Source of the DNA: Paracoccaceae bacterium
GTDB lineage: Bacteria > Pseudomonadota > Alphaproteobacteria > Rhodobacterales > Rhodobacteraceae
Length of the DNA stretch: 64,000 bases
Direction of reading: 5' to 3'
Assembly: GCA_016778765.1 (NCBI GenBank)
Contig: JADHOV010000014.1
Location: 1 to 64,000 of the forward strand
Numbering within the stretch: position 1 is the stretch's first letter; every line of letters starts with the position of its first letter. The notes below the pieces were generated by a model, which saw only the letters and a program-made list of their open reading frames with translations, was not told the DNA's origin and ran no database searches. Shown here one piece after another: positions 56,257 through 64,000 of this stretch. The translations under genes were made by a program, and so were the position numbers.

Positions 56257-56622
56257 AAGAAATATGCTGATGAACTTTCCAAAGTGGTATCTGCAGTCGG
56301 GAATAATTTTAATTAAATTCCTTATTCTCGTTTAGGGGATAAATTTGATTATTATGCCAATAATTGTATTGGCTACTATCATACATTTTTTAGGCATGAA
56401 GATAGGTGGTCAAATAATAGTAAATGTTCCGAGGGCCGCAAAACGCCTATGATTTTGGCCCTGATCAGGCGAATGTATTGGCTGCCTTTATAGTGGCAGC
56501 TCCAGATTATAGCCGCAACGCTGAAGGCCGCACTGACTTCAAATAGATCCTTGTAAACAGCTACGGGCGGACGTTTTCCAACGCCCGCCCGAAAAATTCT
56601 TAGCTTTTTTATGCGGCTGTGC

Positions 56623-57918
56623 TTACAGGTTCTGATAGACGGGAAACCCTGCGCAGAGCGCTTTCACTTCCGCTTTGACCTTGTTTTCGACCGCGCTATT
56701 GCCCTCTTCACCATGGGCGGCAAGCCCGTCAACAACTTCAACGATCCAATCGGCGATTTTCCGGAATTCAGCCTCTTTAAAGCCGCGGGTTGTTGCCGCA
56801 GGCGATCCCAGACGGATACCTGAGGTGATGGCTGGCTTTTCCGGATCAAACGGCACGCCATTTTTGTTGCAGGTGATATGCGCTCGCTCCAAAGCTTTTT
56901 CCGTTGCATTTCCCTTCACGCCTTTGGGCCGCAAATCCACCAATAGAACATGCGTATCCGTGCCATGAGTTACGGTATCAAGCCCCCCTTTTATCAGCTG
57001 ATCCGACATCGCTTGTGCGTTTTTAATCACCTGCTGGATATAGGTTTTGAATTCGGGGCGCAGCGCTTCGCCAAAGGCCACGGCTTTGGCTGCGATGACG
57101 TGCATCAAGGGCCCGCCCTGGATCCCGGGGAAGATCGCGCTGTTAAACTTTTTGGCCAGCGCTTCATCATTGGTTAAAATCATCCCGCCGCGTGGCCCGC
57201 GCAGCGTTTTATGGGTTGTTGTTGTGGCCACATGCGCGTGCGGGAAGGGCGAAGGATGCTCGCCCGCAGCCACCAAACCGGCAAAATGCGCCATATCCAC
57301 GTGGAGATAAGCCCCGACCATATCCGCAATTTCCCGCATCCGTGCGAAATCTATTTGGCGCGGCACCGCGGATCCACCGGCGATCAGCAATTGTGGTTTA
57401 TGTTCTTTGGCAAGCGCTTCCACTTGATCATAATCAATGCGGTTATCATCCTCGCGCACGCCATATTGCACTGCGTTGAACCATTTTCCAGATTGATTTG
57501 GGCGCGCGCCATGGGTCAAATGCCCACCCGCGTCTAGCGACATGCCAAGGATGGTATCTCCGGGTTTCAAAAGGGCCTGAAAAACCCCTTGATTGGCTTG
57601 GCTGCCCGAATTGGGCTGAACATTGGCAAAATCGCACGCGAATAATTTACACGCGCGTTCGATGGCAAGATTCTCTGCGATATCGACGAATTGGCACCCG
57701 CCATAATACCTGCGGCCTGCATAGCCTTCTGCATATTTATTCGTCATGATGCTGCCTTGCGCTTCCATGACGGCAGCGGAGACGATGTTTTCTGACGCGA
57801 TCAGTTCAATTTCATCGCGTTGCCGGCCCAATTCTGAGCGAATTGAGGAAAACACCTCAGGGTCGCGGCTGGCCAGCGTTTCTTGAAAAAAGTTTTGGTG
57901 TTGCTGTGGCGCATTCAT
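56623..57918 (-). CDS. glyA: Serine hydroxymethyltransferase
   Basis: This PLP enzyme of 431 residues interconverts serine and glycine and makes one-carbon folate. The PLP lysine lies in [16 protein letters not shown], with [11 protein letters not shown] and [14 protein letters not shown] as other active-site parts. The C-terminus is complete. A perfect palindrome in the upstream region (57949-57964) may control it. It reads convergently with the broken nucleotidase remnant. Confidence 0.96.
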   Translation of the reverse strand: MNAPQQHQNFFQETLASRDPEVFSSIRSELGRQRDEIELIASENIVSAAVMEAQGSIMTNKYAEGYAGRRYYGGCQFVDIAENLAIERACKLFACDFANVQPNSGSQANQGVFQALLKPGDTILGMSLDAGGHLTHGARPNQSGKWFNAVQYGVREDDNRIDYDQVEALAKEHKPQLLIAGGSAVPRQIDFARMREIADMVGAYLHVDMAHFAGLVAAGEHPSPFPHAHVATTTTHKTLRGPRGGMILTNDEALAKKFNSAIFPGIQGGPLMHVIAAKAVAFGEALRPEFKTYIQQVIKNAQAMSDQLIKGGLDTVTHGTDTHVLLVDLRPKGVKGNATEKALERAHITCNKNGVPFDPEKPAITSGIRLGSPAATTRGFKEAEFRKIADWIVEVVDGLAAHGEEGNSAVENKVKAEVKALCAGFPVYQNL

Positions 57919-57948
57919 GATTTCGCACTCCAGATTTGAATTAAACGG

Positions 57949-57964
57949 TCTAAGGATCCTTAGA
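57949..57964. promoter_or_regulatory. Perfect palindrome upstream of glyA
   Basis: TCTAAGGATCCTTAGA, a perfect 16-base palindrome, lies 31 bases upstream of the glyA start and could be an operator for a dimeric regulator. The regulator is not known. Confidence 0.55.
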
Positions 57965-58087
57965 TTAGTTTATATAGAACGGAAAGTGCGCAATTCGACC
58001 TTATTTTTACTCTGCGCGCCATGTCTGGTCTTTTTTGTCGCAGTATGCTTGTTATGAGGTTGCGTGCTTGCTTGGGATATTCTGTCA

Positions 58088-58849
58088 ATGGATCACCGAA
58101 TTGCCTTTACATCCAGCTCTTCAATTGCGGCTCAAACCGGATTTGAAAGGCTTTTAGAACGCTATGGCAACTGCGCCCCGCACGCAGCAGATGTGATCGT
58201 TGCACTTGGAGGCGATGGGTTTATGCTTCAAACGCTTCACGCATCGCAGAAGTTTGGCTTGCCTGTCTATGGTATGAACAGGGGCACGGTTGGGTTTTTG
58301 ATGAACCCCTATCAAGAAGACGATTTGCTGGCGCGTATCACAGCGGCAGAAGAAACCGCGATCAATCCGCTGCGCATGCAAGCCACAGATAGCGCGGGGG
58401 CAGAGCATATCGCTCTGGCGATTAATGAGGTTTCATTGCTGCGCGCTGGGCCTCAGGCGGCAAAATTGCGCATCTCGGTGGATGGCCGGATTAGAATTGA
58501 TGAATTGGTCTGTGATGGGGCGCTTTTGGCAACGCCGGCCGGATCAACCGCGTATAATTATTCTGCGCATGGTCCAATCTTGCCGATCGGCGCGGATGTT
58601 TTGGCGATGACGGCGCTGAACGCGTTTCGGCCGCGGCGCTGGCGCGGGGCGTTGCTCCCCAAGAAAGCCCATGTTCGATTTGAAGTATTGGATCCAGAAA
58701 AACGCCCCGTTATGGCCGATGCTGACAGCACGTCAATTTCCAACGTGGCGATCGTCGATATCACCTCTGAAGAGCATGTGCAGCATCGGTTGCTATTTGA
58801 TCCTGGCCACGGGCTGGATGAGCGTTTGCTGCAAGAACAATTCGTTTAA
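58088..58849 (+). CDS. nadK: NAD kinase
   Basis: A 253-residue enzyme that phosphorylates NAD to NADP. It has the ATP site VALGGDGFMLQTL (GGDG at 41-44), GMNRGTVGFLMN, the NE/S motif INEVSLLRAG, and TPAGSTAYNYSAHGP. The start at 58088 is chosen over a TTG at 58064 because the N-terminus then matches the family. Its stop overlaps the amidase stop on the other strand by four bases. Confidence 0.93.
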   Translation: MDHRIAFTSSSSIAAQTGFERLLERYGNCAPHAADVIVALGGDGFMLQTLHASQKFGLPVYGMNRGTVGFLMNPYQEDDLLARITAAEETAINPLRMQATDSAGAEHIALAINEVSLLRAGPQAAKLRISVDGRIRIDELVCDGALLATPAGSTAYNYSAHGPILPIGADVLAMTALNAFRPRRWRGALLPKKAHVRFEVLDPEKRPVMADADSTSISNVAIVDITSEEHVQHRLLFDPGHGLDERLLQEQFV

Positions 58850-60276
58850 GACGCTCCCATCCGCCGCCATAAATCATCGCAGAGATGGCCCAAACGCGCT
58901 TCGATATCCTGCAAAGCCGCCACGCAAAGGTCTTCGCGCCAGCGCTGCGCGATTAGTTGAACATTGATCGGATAGGGCTGTCCTTTTATTTCTGCCAAAC
59001 CCGCGGGCAGGCAGCCGGATGGATGGCCGATGAAATTGATAGAATATGACCAAAGCGCGGCGCCCAATACGTCGGAAACACCGGCAAGCCCCTCACAATC
59101 GCGATTTGGCGCAAAAAACGGCTTTGGTAAAAACGGCGCTAGTATCAGCGGATATTTTTCCATGAATAGGCCCCATTGGCGCGCATAATGCGTGCGCTGC
59201 CCCAAGGTTTTTAGAAGCGCATCGCCCTCAAAGGGGGGAAAATAGTCAAAGTAATCCTTAAATATTTGTTGAACTTGGGGCGATCCATAAGCCTTTATAT
59301 CAGCACCAAGCAAGGTTGAGACTTCGCCCAATAAGCTGCGATAGCCCATCAGCGCAGTTTCCTCCAGCAGCGGCGGATCCGTCTGTTCCACGATATAACC
59401 GGCATCTCTTAACGCGGCCGCAGCATTATCAAGGCCTTTGCGGATTTCTGGGTGGGTTTCAAAACCCGGTGTGTCGGTGCAAAAGGCCACGCGCACAGGT
59501 CCATCATGCTTGGCCAAGCGATAGGGCAGGGGCACATGAAAAGGATCTCCACCATGGGGCTGCATCAAGCTTGGCATTGCCAAATCAAGATCGCCGGCGC
59601 GCCGCGCGAGCAGACCTTGGACCGACATGGCTTGCGCCAGAATGCCACGTTCTTCTTTTTGGCTGGCATTCCAAGCGGGCACCCGCCCCAATCCTGGCTT
59701 TAAAGTCACGGCGCCATTGGCAGCGGCTGGAAAGCGCAGTGAACCTCCAATATCATTGCCATGCGCAAGCGCGCCAATCCCAGCCATCACCGCAGCCCCT
59801 GCGCCGCCGGACGAGCCTCCTGCTGATAAATGCTTGCCCCATGGATTATGCGTGCGCCCAAAAAGGGGGTTTTGCGTATCGGCGCGAAATGAAAATTCGG
59901 GGGTGTTGGTGCGCCCAATAATCACCGCGCCCGCCTTCCTAAGGTTTTCAACCACGGGGGCATCTGCCTGCGCTATAATATCTTTAAACGCCACAACGCC
60001 ATTGCTTGTGGCGCAGCCTTCCTGATCAATATTGATCTTTATGGTCACCGGCACCCCGTGGAGCGGCCCCAAAGATCCGCCGTCCGCTTGCAGTTGATCC
60101 AGCGCTTTTGCTTGTTTTAGGGCGGTTTCCGCCAAAGGCTCTACCACCGCGTTTAAGTTCGGATTTACTGCGTCTAGGCGCGCCAAGGCTGCGCCCACGC
60201 TGTCATGCGCAGATAGGTCTCGCTTTTGAATAAAGGATGCGGTTTCTTGGGCTGACAGCTTCCAAATATCCGACAT
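58846..60276 (-). CDS. Amidase signature family protein
   Basis: A 476-residue amidase. The Ser-Ser-Lys triad is visible: K80 (VPVTIKINIDQEG), S155/S156 (SAGGSSGGAGAAV) and the nucleophile S179 (NDIGGSLRFPA). It may hydrolyse an amide or act on a small nitrile-derived substrate; the aminoacyl-tRNA amidotransferase GatA is related, but no gatC/gatB lie nearby. The start at 60276 has GAGG nine bases before it; 60282 is an alternative. It stands alone. Confidence 0.88.
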   Translation of the reverse strand: MSDIWKLSAQETASFIQKRDLSAHDSVGAALARLDAVNPNLNAVVEPLAETALKQAKALDQLQADGGSLGPLHGVPVTIKINIDQEGCATSNGVVAFKDIIAQADAPVVENLRKAGAVIIGRTNTPEFSFRADTQNPLFGRTHNPWGKHLSAGGSSGGAGAAVMAGIGALAHGNDIGGSLRFPAAANGAVTLKPGLGRVPAWNASQKEERGILAQAMSVQGLLARRAGDLDLAMPSLMQPHGGDPFHVPLPYRLAKHDGPVRVAFCTDTPGFETHPEIRKGLDNAAAALRDAGYIVEQTDPPLLEETALMGYRSLLGEVSTLLGADIKAYGSPQVQQIFKDYFDYFPPFEGDALLKTLGQRTHYARQWGLFMEKYPLILAPFLPKPFFAPNRDCEGLAGVSDVLGAALWSYSINFIGHPSGCLPAGLAEIKGQPYPINVQLIAQRWREDLCVAALQDIEARLGHLCDDLWRRMGAS

Positions 60277-60403
60277 GCTCATATGCCTCGGCCTTTTCGT
60301 ATACGCGCAAAACAAATGCAGGCTACACGTGCAAGCCGAATAAACAAGTTAAAACGCAGCTCCTTTAGGGAAGAACGCCGCTGCCATGATGACGCCGCAA
60401 CCT

Positions 60404-62293
60404 CTATTGAGCATACCCCAAAGCTTGCAGCGCCGCTTTGATTTCATCCAGAATCACCGGATCATCAATCGTTGCGGGCAATTTGAACGCTTCATTATCG
60501 GCGATTTTGACCATGGTTGCGCGTAAAATTTTGCCAGATCGGGTTTTGGGAAGCCGGTCAACGACAGCGGCTGTTTTGAACGCAGCGACCGGACCGATTT
60601 TATCGCGGATCATTTGAACGCATTCACGGGTGATCTCGCTATGCGGGCGGTTGACGCCCTTGGTAAGGCAGACAAATCCAATCGGCAATTGGCCTTTGAG
60701 CGTGTCGCTGGCCCCAATAACCGCGCATTCAGCGACATCGGGATGATTTGCCAGAACCTCTTCCATGGCGCCGGTTGAAAGGCGATGGCCCGCCACGTTA
60801 ATCACATCATCTGTGCGCGCCATAATGTATAAATAACCGTCTTCATCAACCATGCCGGCATCACCGGTTTCGTAATATCCCGGGAAAGCAGCGAGGTATG
60901 ATTTTTCAAACCGCTCGGGCGCGTTCCACAGCGTGGGTAATGTTCCAGGCGGCAGGGGCAATTTAATCGCGATCGCGCCCAACGTATTGACCGGCATCTG
61001 CTGGCCTGTTTCATCCAGTATTTGCACATCATACCCCGGCATTGCCACAGCCGGGCTGCCCAGCTTTATCTCAAGCGGCTCTACGCCCATTGGATTACCG
61101 GCGATGGTCCAGCCTGTTTCCGTTTGCCACCAGTGATCGATCACCGGAACGCCGAGCAGATCATGCGCCCAATTTATCGTATCTGGATCAGCCCGTTCAC
61201 CGGCCAAATAGAGCGCTTGCAAACAACTCAGATCATAGGCGGCTTTAAACTCGCCTTTCGGGTCTTCACGCTTTATGGCCCGAAACGCGGTTGGCGCGGT
61301 GAAAAAGCTGCGCACGTTATGTTCTGAAATAACCCGCCAAAACGTTCCGGCATCGGGGGTGCCGATCGGTTTGCCTTCAAAGATGATTGTGGTGTTGCCA
61401 TGGATCAGGGGCGCGTAACAAATATAGCTGTGCCCGACCACCCAGCCAACATCCGACGCTGCCCAGAACACATCGCCCGGGTCCACATTGTAAATATTTT
61501 TCATCGACCAATTCAGAGCCACCAAATGCCCTGCGGTTGGCCGAACCACCCCTTTTGGGGCACCTGTCGTGCCCGATGTGTAAAGGATATAGGCCGGGTG
61601 ATTGCCCTCGACGGGAATGCAATCGGCCGGATCTACGCCGCGCTGACTTTCGAACCAATCATGGTCGCGCCCCTCTTGTAGCTCGGCTTTTAATTGTTCA
61701 CGCTGCAAGATTAAAACCGTTTCGGGCTTGTGCTGCGCGCTTTCGATCGCTTCGTCGATAAGTGGTTTATACGCGATGATGCGCCCGGGCTCTATGCCGC
61801 AAGAGGCGGCCAAAATGGCTTTGGGCTGCGCATCATCGATCCGCACGGCCAATTCATTCGCGGCAAAACCTCCAAACACAACCGAATGGATCGCGCCGAT
61901 CCGCGCGCAGGCCAGCATTGCAATAACGGCTTCTGGAACCATCGGCATATAGATGATGACCCGATCGCCTTTTGTAACGCCTTTGGCCAATAATGCGCCC
62001 GCCAATAGCGCCGTTTTATCGCGCAATTGCTGAAAGGTTATAAAATCCTTTGTCCCCGTAATCGGGCTGTCATAAATCAAAGCGGTTTGCGCGGCGCGGC
62101 CGTTTTCAACATGTCGGTCAACCGCGTTGTAACAGGTGTTTACCAGGCTATCTGTATACCATTCATAAAGAGGGGCCCGGCTTGCATCCAGCGCGAAGCT
62201 GGGAGGGCGGTCCCAGTCAATCGCCTGCGCGGCCTCCATCCAGAAGGTTTCGGGGTCTGATTTCCAGCTGTTGTAAACGTTTGCGTATCCCAT
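60404..62293 (-). CDS. prpE: Propionyl-CoA synthetase (acyl-CoA ligase)
   Basis: An AMP-forming ligase of 629 residues that activates propionate or a related short acid to its CoA ester. The P-loop is YILYTSGTTGAPKGVVRPT, with DVGWVVGHSYICY, WWQTETGWTIAGNP and TDDVINVAGHRLSTGAMEE, and the catalytic Lys in KTRSGKILRATM. The N-terminal YNSWKSDPETFW block is typical for PrpE, which is slightly shorter than acetyl-CoA synthetase. Regulation is not seen in the sequence. Confidence 0.93.
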   Translation of the reverse strand: MGYANVYNSWKSDPETFWMEAAQAIDWDRPPSFALDASRAPLYEWYTDSLVNTCYNAVDRHVENGRAAQTALIYDSPITGTKDFITFQQLRDKTALLAGALLAKGVTKGDRVIIYMPMVPEAVIAMLACARIGAIHSVVFGGFAANELAVRIDDAQPKAILAASCGIEPGRIIAYKPLIDEAIESAQHKPETVLILQREQLKAELQEGRDHDWFESQRGVDPADCIPVEGNHPAYILYTSGTTGAPKGVVRPTAGHLVALNWSMKNIYNVDPGDVFWAASDVGWVVGHSYICYAPLIHGNTTIIFEGKPIGTPDAGTFWRVISEHNVRSFFTAPTAFRAIKREDPKGEFKAAYDLSCLQALYLAGERADPDTINWAHDLLGVPVIDHWWQTETGWTIAGNPMGVEPLEIKLGSPAVAMPGYDVQILDETGQQMPVNTLGAIAIKLPLPPGTLPTLWNAPERFEKSYLAAFPGYYETGDAGMVDEDGYLYIMARTDDVINVAGHRLSTGAMEEVLANHPDVAECAVIGASDTLKGQLPIGFVCLTKGVNRPHSEITRECVQMIRDKIGPVAAFKTAAVVDRLPKTRSGKILRATMVKIADNEAFKLPATIDDPVILDEIKAALQALGYAQ

Positions 62294-62416
62294 AATGCCG
62301 CCTCTTTTTGATTAGGAGCTTCAAGCGCCTTTGCGCGGCGCGATCTAATCGTCAAAGCCTTTGGCCTTCAAGGGATATCTGCCATGGGAGCGAAAAAATG
62401 CGATCTTCTGGGAGTT

Positions 62417-63784
62417 CTAAGCAGCTTGTTCAGAAAAGTATGAGACGCGGTTGCGCCCTAGAGCCTTAGCGCGGTAAAGTGCCCGATCTGCCTGTTTCAG
62501 CAATTCCTGTGCGGTCAGGTGCGCATGGGTTTGGGCCGCATTATACCTTAAACTCACGCCCATACTGGCGGTTATTTCAATTAAATCAGGCCCGATTTTA
62601 AGGTGGCGGATCATCGTACAAACCCGCTCTGCGATATTCCCCGCTATTTGCGCCGAGGCGTCGGGCAACACAACTAGAAATTCTTCTCCGCCAATGCGCG
62701 CAACCATGTCAGAGGCGCGCGAGACATGTTGCAGCAGCTTTGCAACGCGGCGCAAAACTTGATCGCCCGCCGCATGGCCATAGGTATCATTGACACGTTT
62801 GAAAAAATCTAGGTCAAGCACGAATAAAGCAAGAGCGTTTTGTCCTTGCGTGGCGCGCTGAAACTGGTGACATAAATGGGTTATCGCGTAGCGCCGATTA
62901 TAAAGCCCCGTTAAGGTATCGGTGACCGCGGCTTTAAACCCTTCTTGGACCATCGCGCGCAACTGATCGTTGACCCGTTTATGTTCTAATTGGGTGGCGA
63001 TGCGATGGGCAATTTCTGCGCTTGAAAACGTTGAGAAAAGCACATCATCTGCACCCAGATCCAGAGCGGCAAGCGTTGTTGCCGTTTCGACGCCCGCGCT
63101 GGCAAGAATAATTGCCGCATGGCGCGTAAGATCATGCGTGCGCATGCTGAGCAGCAAATTATGCGCAATCAACGGGTTTTGCGCGATGTCGAGCAAGATA
63201 TAGCACAGGTTTGAGGGTCTTTTTTGATCCTTAATAAACAAAGCGGCAGGCGTGGTAATTTTAAGCGAATACTCCTTTAAAGCGTGAAACCTATCGAGCA
63301 TGGCATGGGTTTGATCATGGTGAATTTGGATCACTGCGCATTTTGGTTTTGATTGAAAGACGGCTTTGGCTTCGTGAAACCCCAACGCACGATTTGTGTC
63401 TGCGCGCAGAGCAAATTCTTGGCGCGCGCGCCGGCGACGGAGCAAGCTGCGCAACCTTGATAAGAGCGCCTTTCCCGTGATCGGACGTTGCAAAATTTCA
63501 TCTGCACCTGCGCGTAAAAATTGCATCCTGCAGCTGCCGTTTTGAGCCTCTAAAACAACGATTATTGGCATTTTTTGATTTGGTATTATTGTGCTGAGTT
63601 GATGCAATAAACTGGGAGATCCCCCTAAAATGATAAGGCAATCCCAAATTCGATGGGGCGCATAGCTTTCAAATTCGGCTTGAGATGATGCTGTGGTGAC
63701 ATGATACAAGGCATCGCGCAAAATCTGCCCAACCGGCAGTTGAGCTTTGGTTTTTGGGCTGTAAAGCAGAAGATGTCCTGACAT
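62417..63784 (-). CDS. PleD-like diguanylate cyclase with degenerate receiver domains
   Basis: A 455-residue response-regulator-type protein: two receiver-like domains (about 1-120 and 145-265) and a C-terminal GGDEF domain (about 285-450). The cyclase site is intact (RIGGEEF at 363-369) and an inhibitory I-site RASD lies at 356-359, five residues upstream. The first receiver lacks the acidic pocket (LLLYSPKT for the usual DD) and the phospho-Asp (IILGGSP), and the second has D199 but no conserved Lys. It makes cyclic di-GMP and is likely controlled differently from classic PleD. A DUF3572 gene diverges from it, an arrangement typical of the group. Confidence 0.87.
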   Translation of the reverse strand: MSGHLLLYSPKTKAQLPVGQILRDALYHVTTASSQAEFESYAPHRIWDCLIILGGSPSLLHQLSTIIPNQKMPIIVVLEAQNGSCRMQFLRAGADEILQRPITGKALLSRLRSLLRRRRARQEFALRADTNRALGFHEAKAVFQSKPKCAVIQIHHDQTHAMLDRFHALKEYSLKITTPAALFIKDQKRPSNLCYILLDIAQNPLIAHNLLLSMRTHDLTRHAAIILASAGVETATTLAALDLGADDVLFSTFSSAEIAHRIATQLEHKRVNDQLRAMVQEGFKAAVTDTLTGLYNRRYAITHLCHQFQRATQGQNALALFVLDLDFFKRVNDTYGHAAGDQVLRRVAKLLQHVSRASDMVARIGGEEFLVVLPDASAQIAGNIAERVCTMIRHLKIGPDLIEITASMGVSLRYNAAQTHAHLTAQELLKQADRALYRAKALGRNRVSYFSEQAA

Positions 63785-63872
63785 GGCGATGGCAATTTCT
63801 AAAGCTTGTTATAATTTGAGTATAATTTTATAGATTTGTGTTAATAAATCATTTCCCCCAAACACGGATCTT

Positions 63873-64000
63873 ATGATGACACCGCATTCGGCAGAAATTT
63901 TTGCGTTAGAGGCTTTGGCTTGGATGGCGCAGGATGAGGATGTTTTATCGCTTTTCCTAAATGCCAGTGGGAGCTCGCTTGCTGATTTGAAAGCGCAAGC
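63873..64000 (+). CDS. DUF3572 family protein (partial, runs off the window)
   Basis: The first 42 codons of a small protein of the DUF3572 group: AEIFALEALAWMAQDEDVLSLFLNASG and SLADLKAQ. The start at 63873 (or 63876) is near a weak ribosome site. The rest lies outside the window. It diverges from the pleD-like gene. Function unknown. Confidence 0.75.
   Translation, partial: MMTPHSAEIFALEALAWMAQDEDVLSLFLNASGSSLADLKAQ

Larger units (their letters stand above)
54778..56546 (+). pseudogene. 5'-nucleotidase gene disrupted by an IS5-family element
   Basis: The N-terminal part (54778 to about 55153) encodes a signal peptide (cleaved after LAQA) and the first metal motif of a 5'-nucleotidase/cyclic phosphodiesterase: LTVLHTNDFYVCFEP, GGSARLVNAIAEARA, LVDGVDQLQGSLF and SLSNHELDNAPE. 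It then stops being readable at the inserted element. Behind the element, one frame near 56443-56546 reads NAYDFGPDQANVLAAF and ends with EGRTDFK, which matches the usual C-terminus of these nucleotidases. The middle is lost. The start at 54778 follows TAGGAGAGAT. The gene is not functional. Confidence 0.65.

Noticed and set aside
1..64000. CRISPR array or rRNA/tRNA genes
   Set aside because: No regularly spaced direct repeats, no rRNA-like conserved blocks and no full cloverleaf were seen by reading. A covariance-model tRNA scan would be decisive.

Overview
The window looks like a chromosomal segment of a marine roseobacter-type alphaproteobacterium (Rhodobacteraceae). G+C is near 50% by eye. 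Supporting this are a tripartite tricarboxylate transporter (TTT) operon, a monomeric NADP isocitrate dehydrogenase, a PTA-fused malic enzyme, DUF983 and DUF952 genes, a pleD-like gene next to a DUF3572 gene, and a fatty-acid/acyl-CoA cluster with DmdB- and DmdC-sized enzymes. No rRNA, tRNA or CRISPR array was seen. The species is not claimed.

Layout. (1) 1-8371: one co-directional sugar-acid operon: TctC-TctB-TctA transporter, enolase-superfamily dehydratase, DHDPS-family lyase, GntR/FCD regulator, PdxA-family dehydrogenase and a ketoglutarate-semialdehyde-type dehydrogenase. A GntR-like palindrome lies upstream and a strong hairpin sits between tctC and tctB. (2) 8464-9730: an SDR with an altered active-site motif and a small protein. 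(3) 9731-10796: gene-poor. (4) 10797-13102: a ROK kinase / NagA amino-sugar operon holding a shortened gene between the two. (5) 13414-17359: methyltransferase, thioesterase and icd. (6) 17508-20862: accessory-looking patch with a stand-alone integrase arm-type domain protein, an unknown protein, overlapping tiny ORFs with a poly-G frameshift, and a truncated DUF218 gene. (7) 21159-28280: metG, an MFS transporter, an ImuA-like protein, an aldo/keto reductase, an EamA exporter, Nudix and DUF983. (8) 28465-30423: EF-hand protein, ECF sigma, a likely anti-sigma partner and a metal-sensor-like protein, closed by a terminator. (9) 30433-38474: maeB, then a nucleoside salvage operon (VOC-cupin protein, cdd, deoA, deoB, add, upp). 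(10) 38499-51944: beta-oxidation region with two acyl-CoA dehydrogenases, FadB/FadA-like enzymes, an acyl-CoA ligase, two MerR regulators and two hotdog thioesterases. (11) 51944-56546: MATE pump, pyrD, DUF952 and a 5'-nucleotidase gene broken by a decayed IS5-family element. (12) 56623-64000: glyA, NAD kinase, amidase, prpE, a PleD-like diguanylate cyclase and the start of a DUF3572 gene.

How the genes work together. Much of the window feeds scavenged organic matter into central carbon flow. Sugar acids would go to 2-oxoglutarate, nucleosides to ribose/deoxyribose phosphates and bases, fatty acids and related acyl-CoAs to acetyl-CoA, and propionate to propionyl-CoA. Malic enzyme and isocitrate dehydrogenase supply NADPH. 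The most unusual parts are the sugar-acid operon with its atypical lyase, the shortened gene in the amino-sugar operon, the 17.5-20.9 kb patch, and several clear palindromes in front of metabolic genes.
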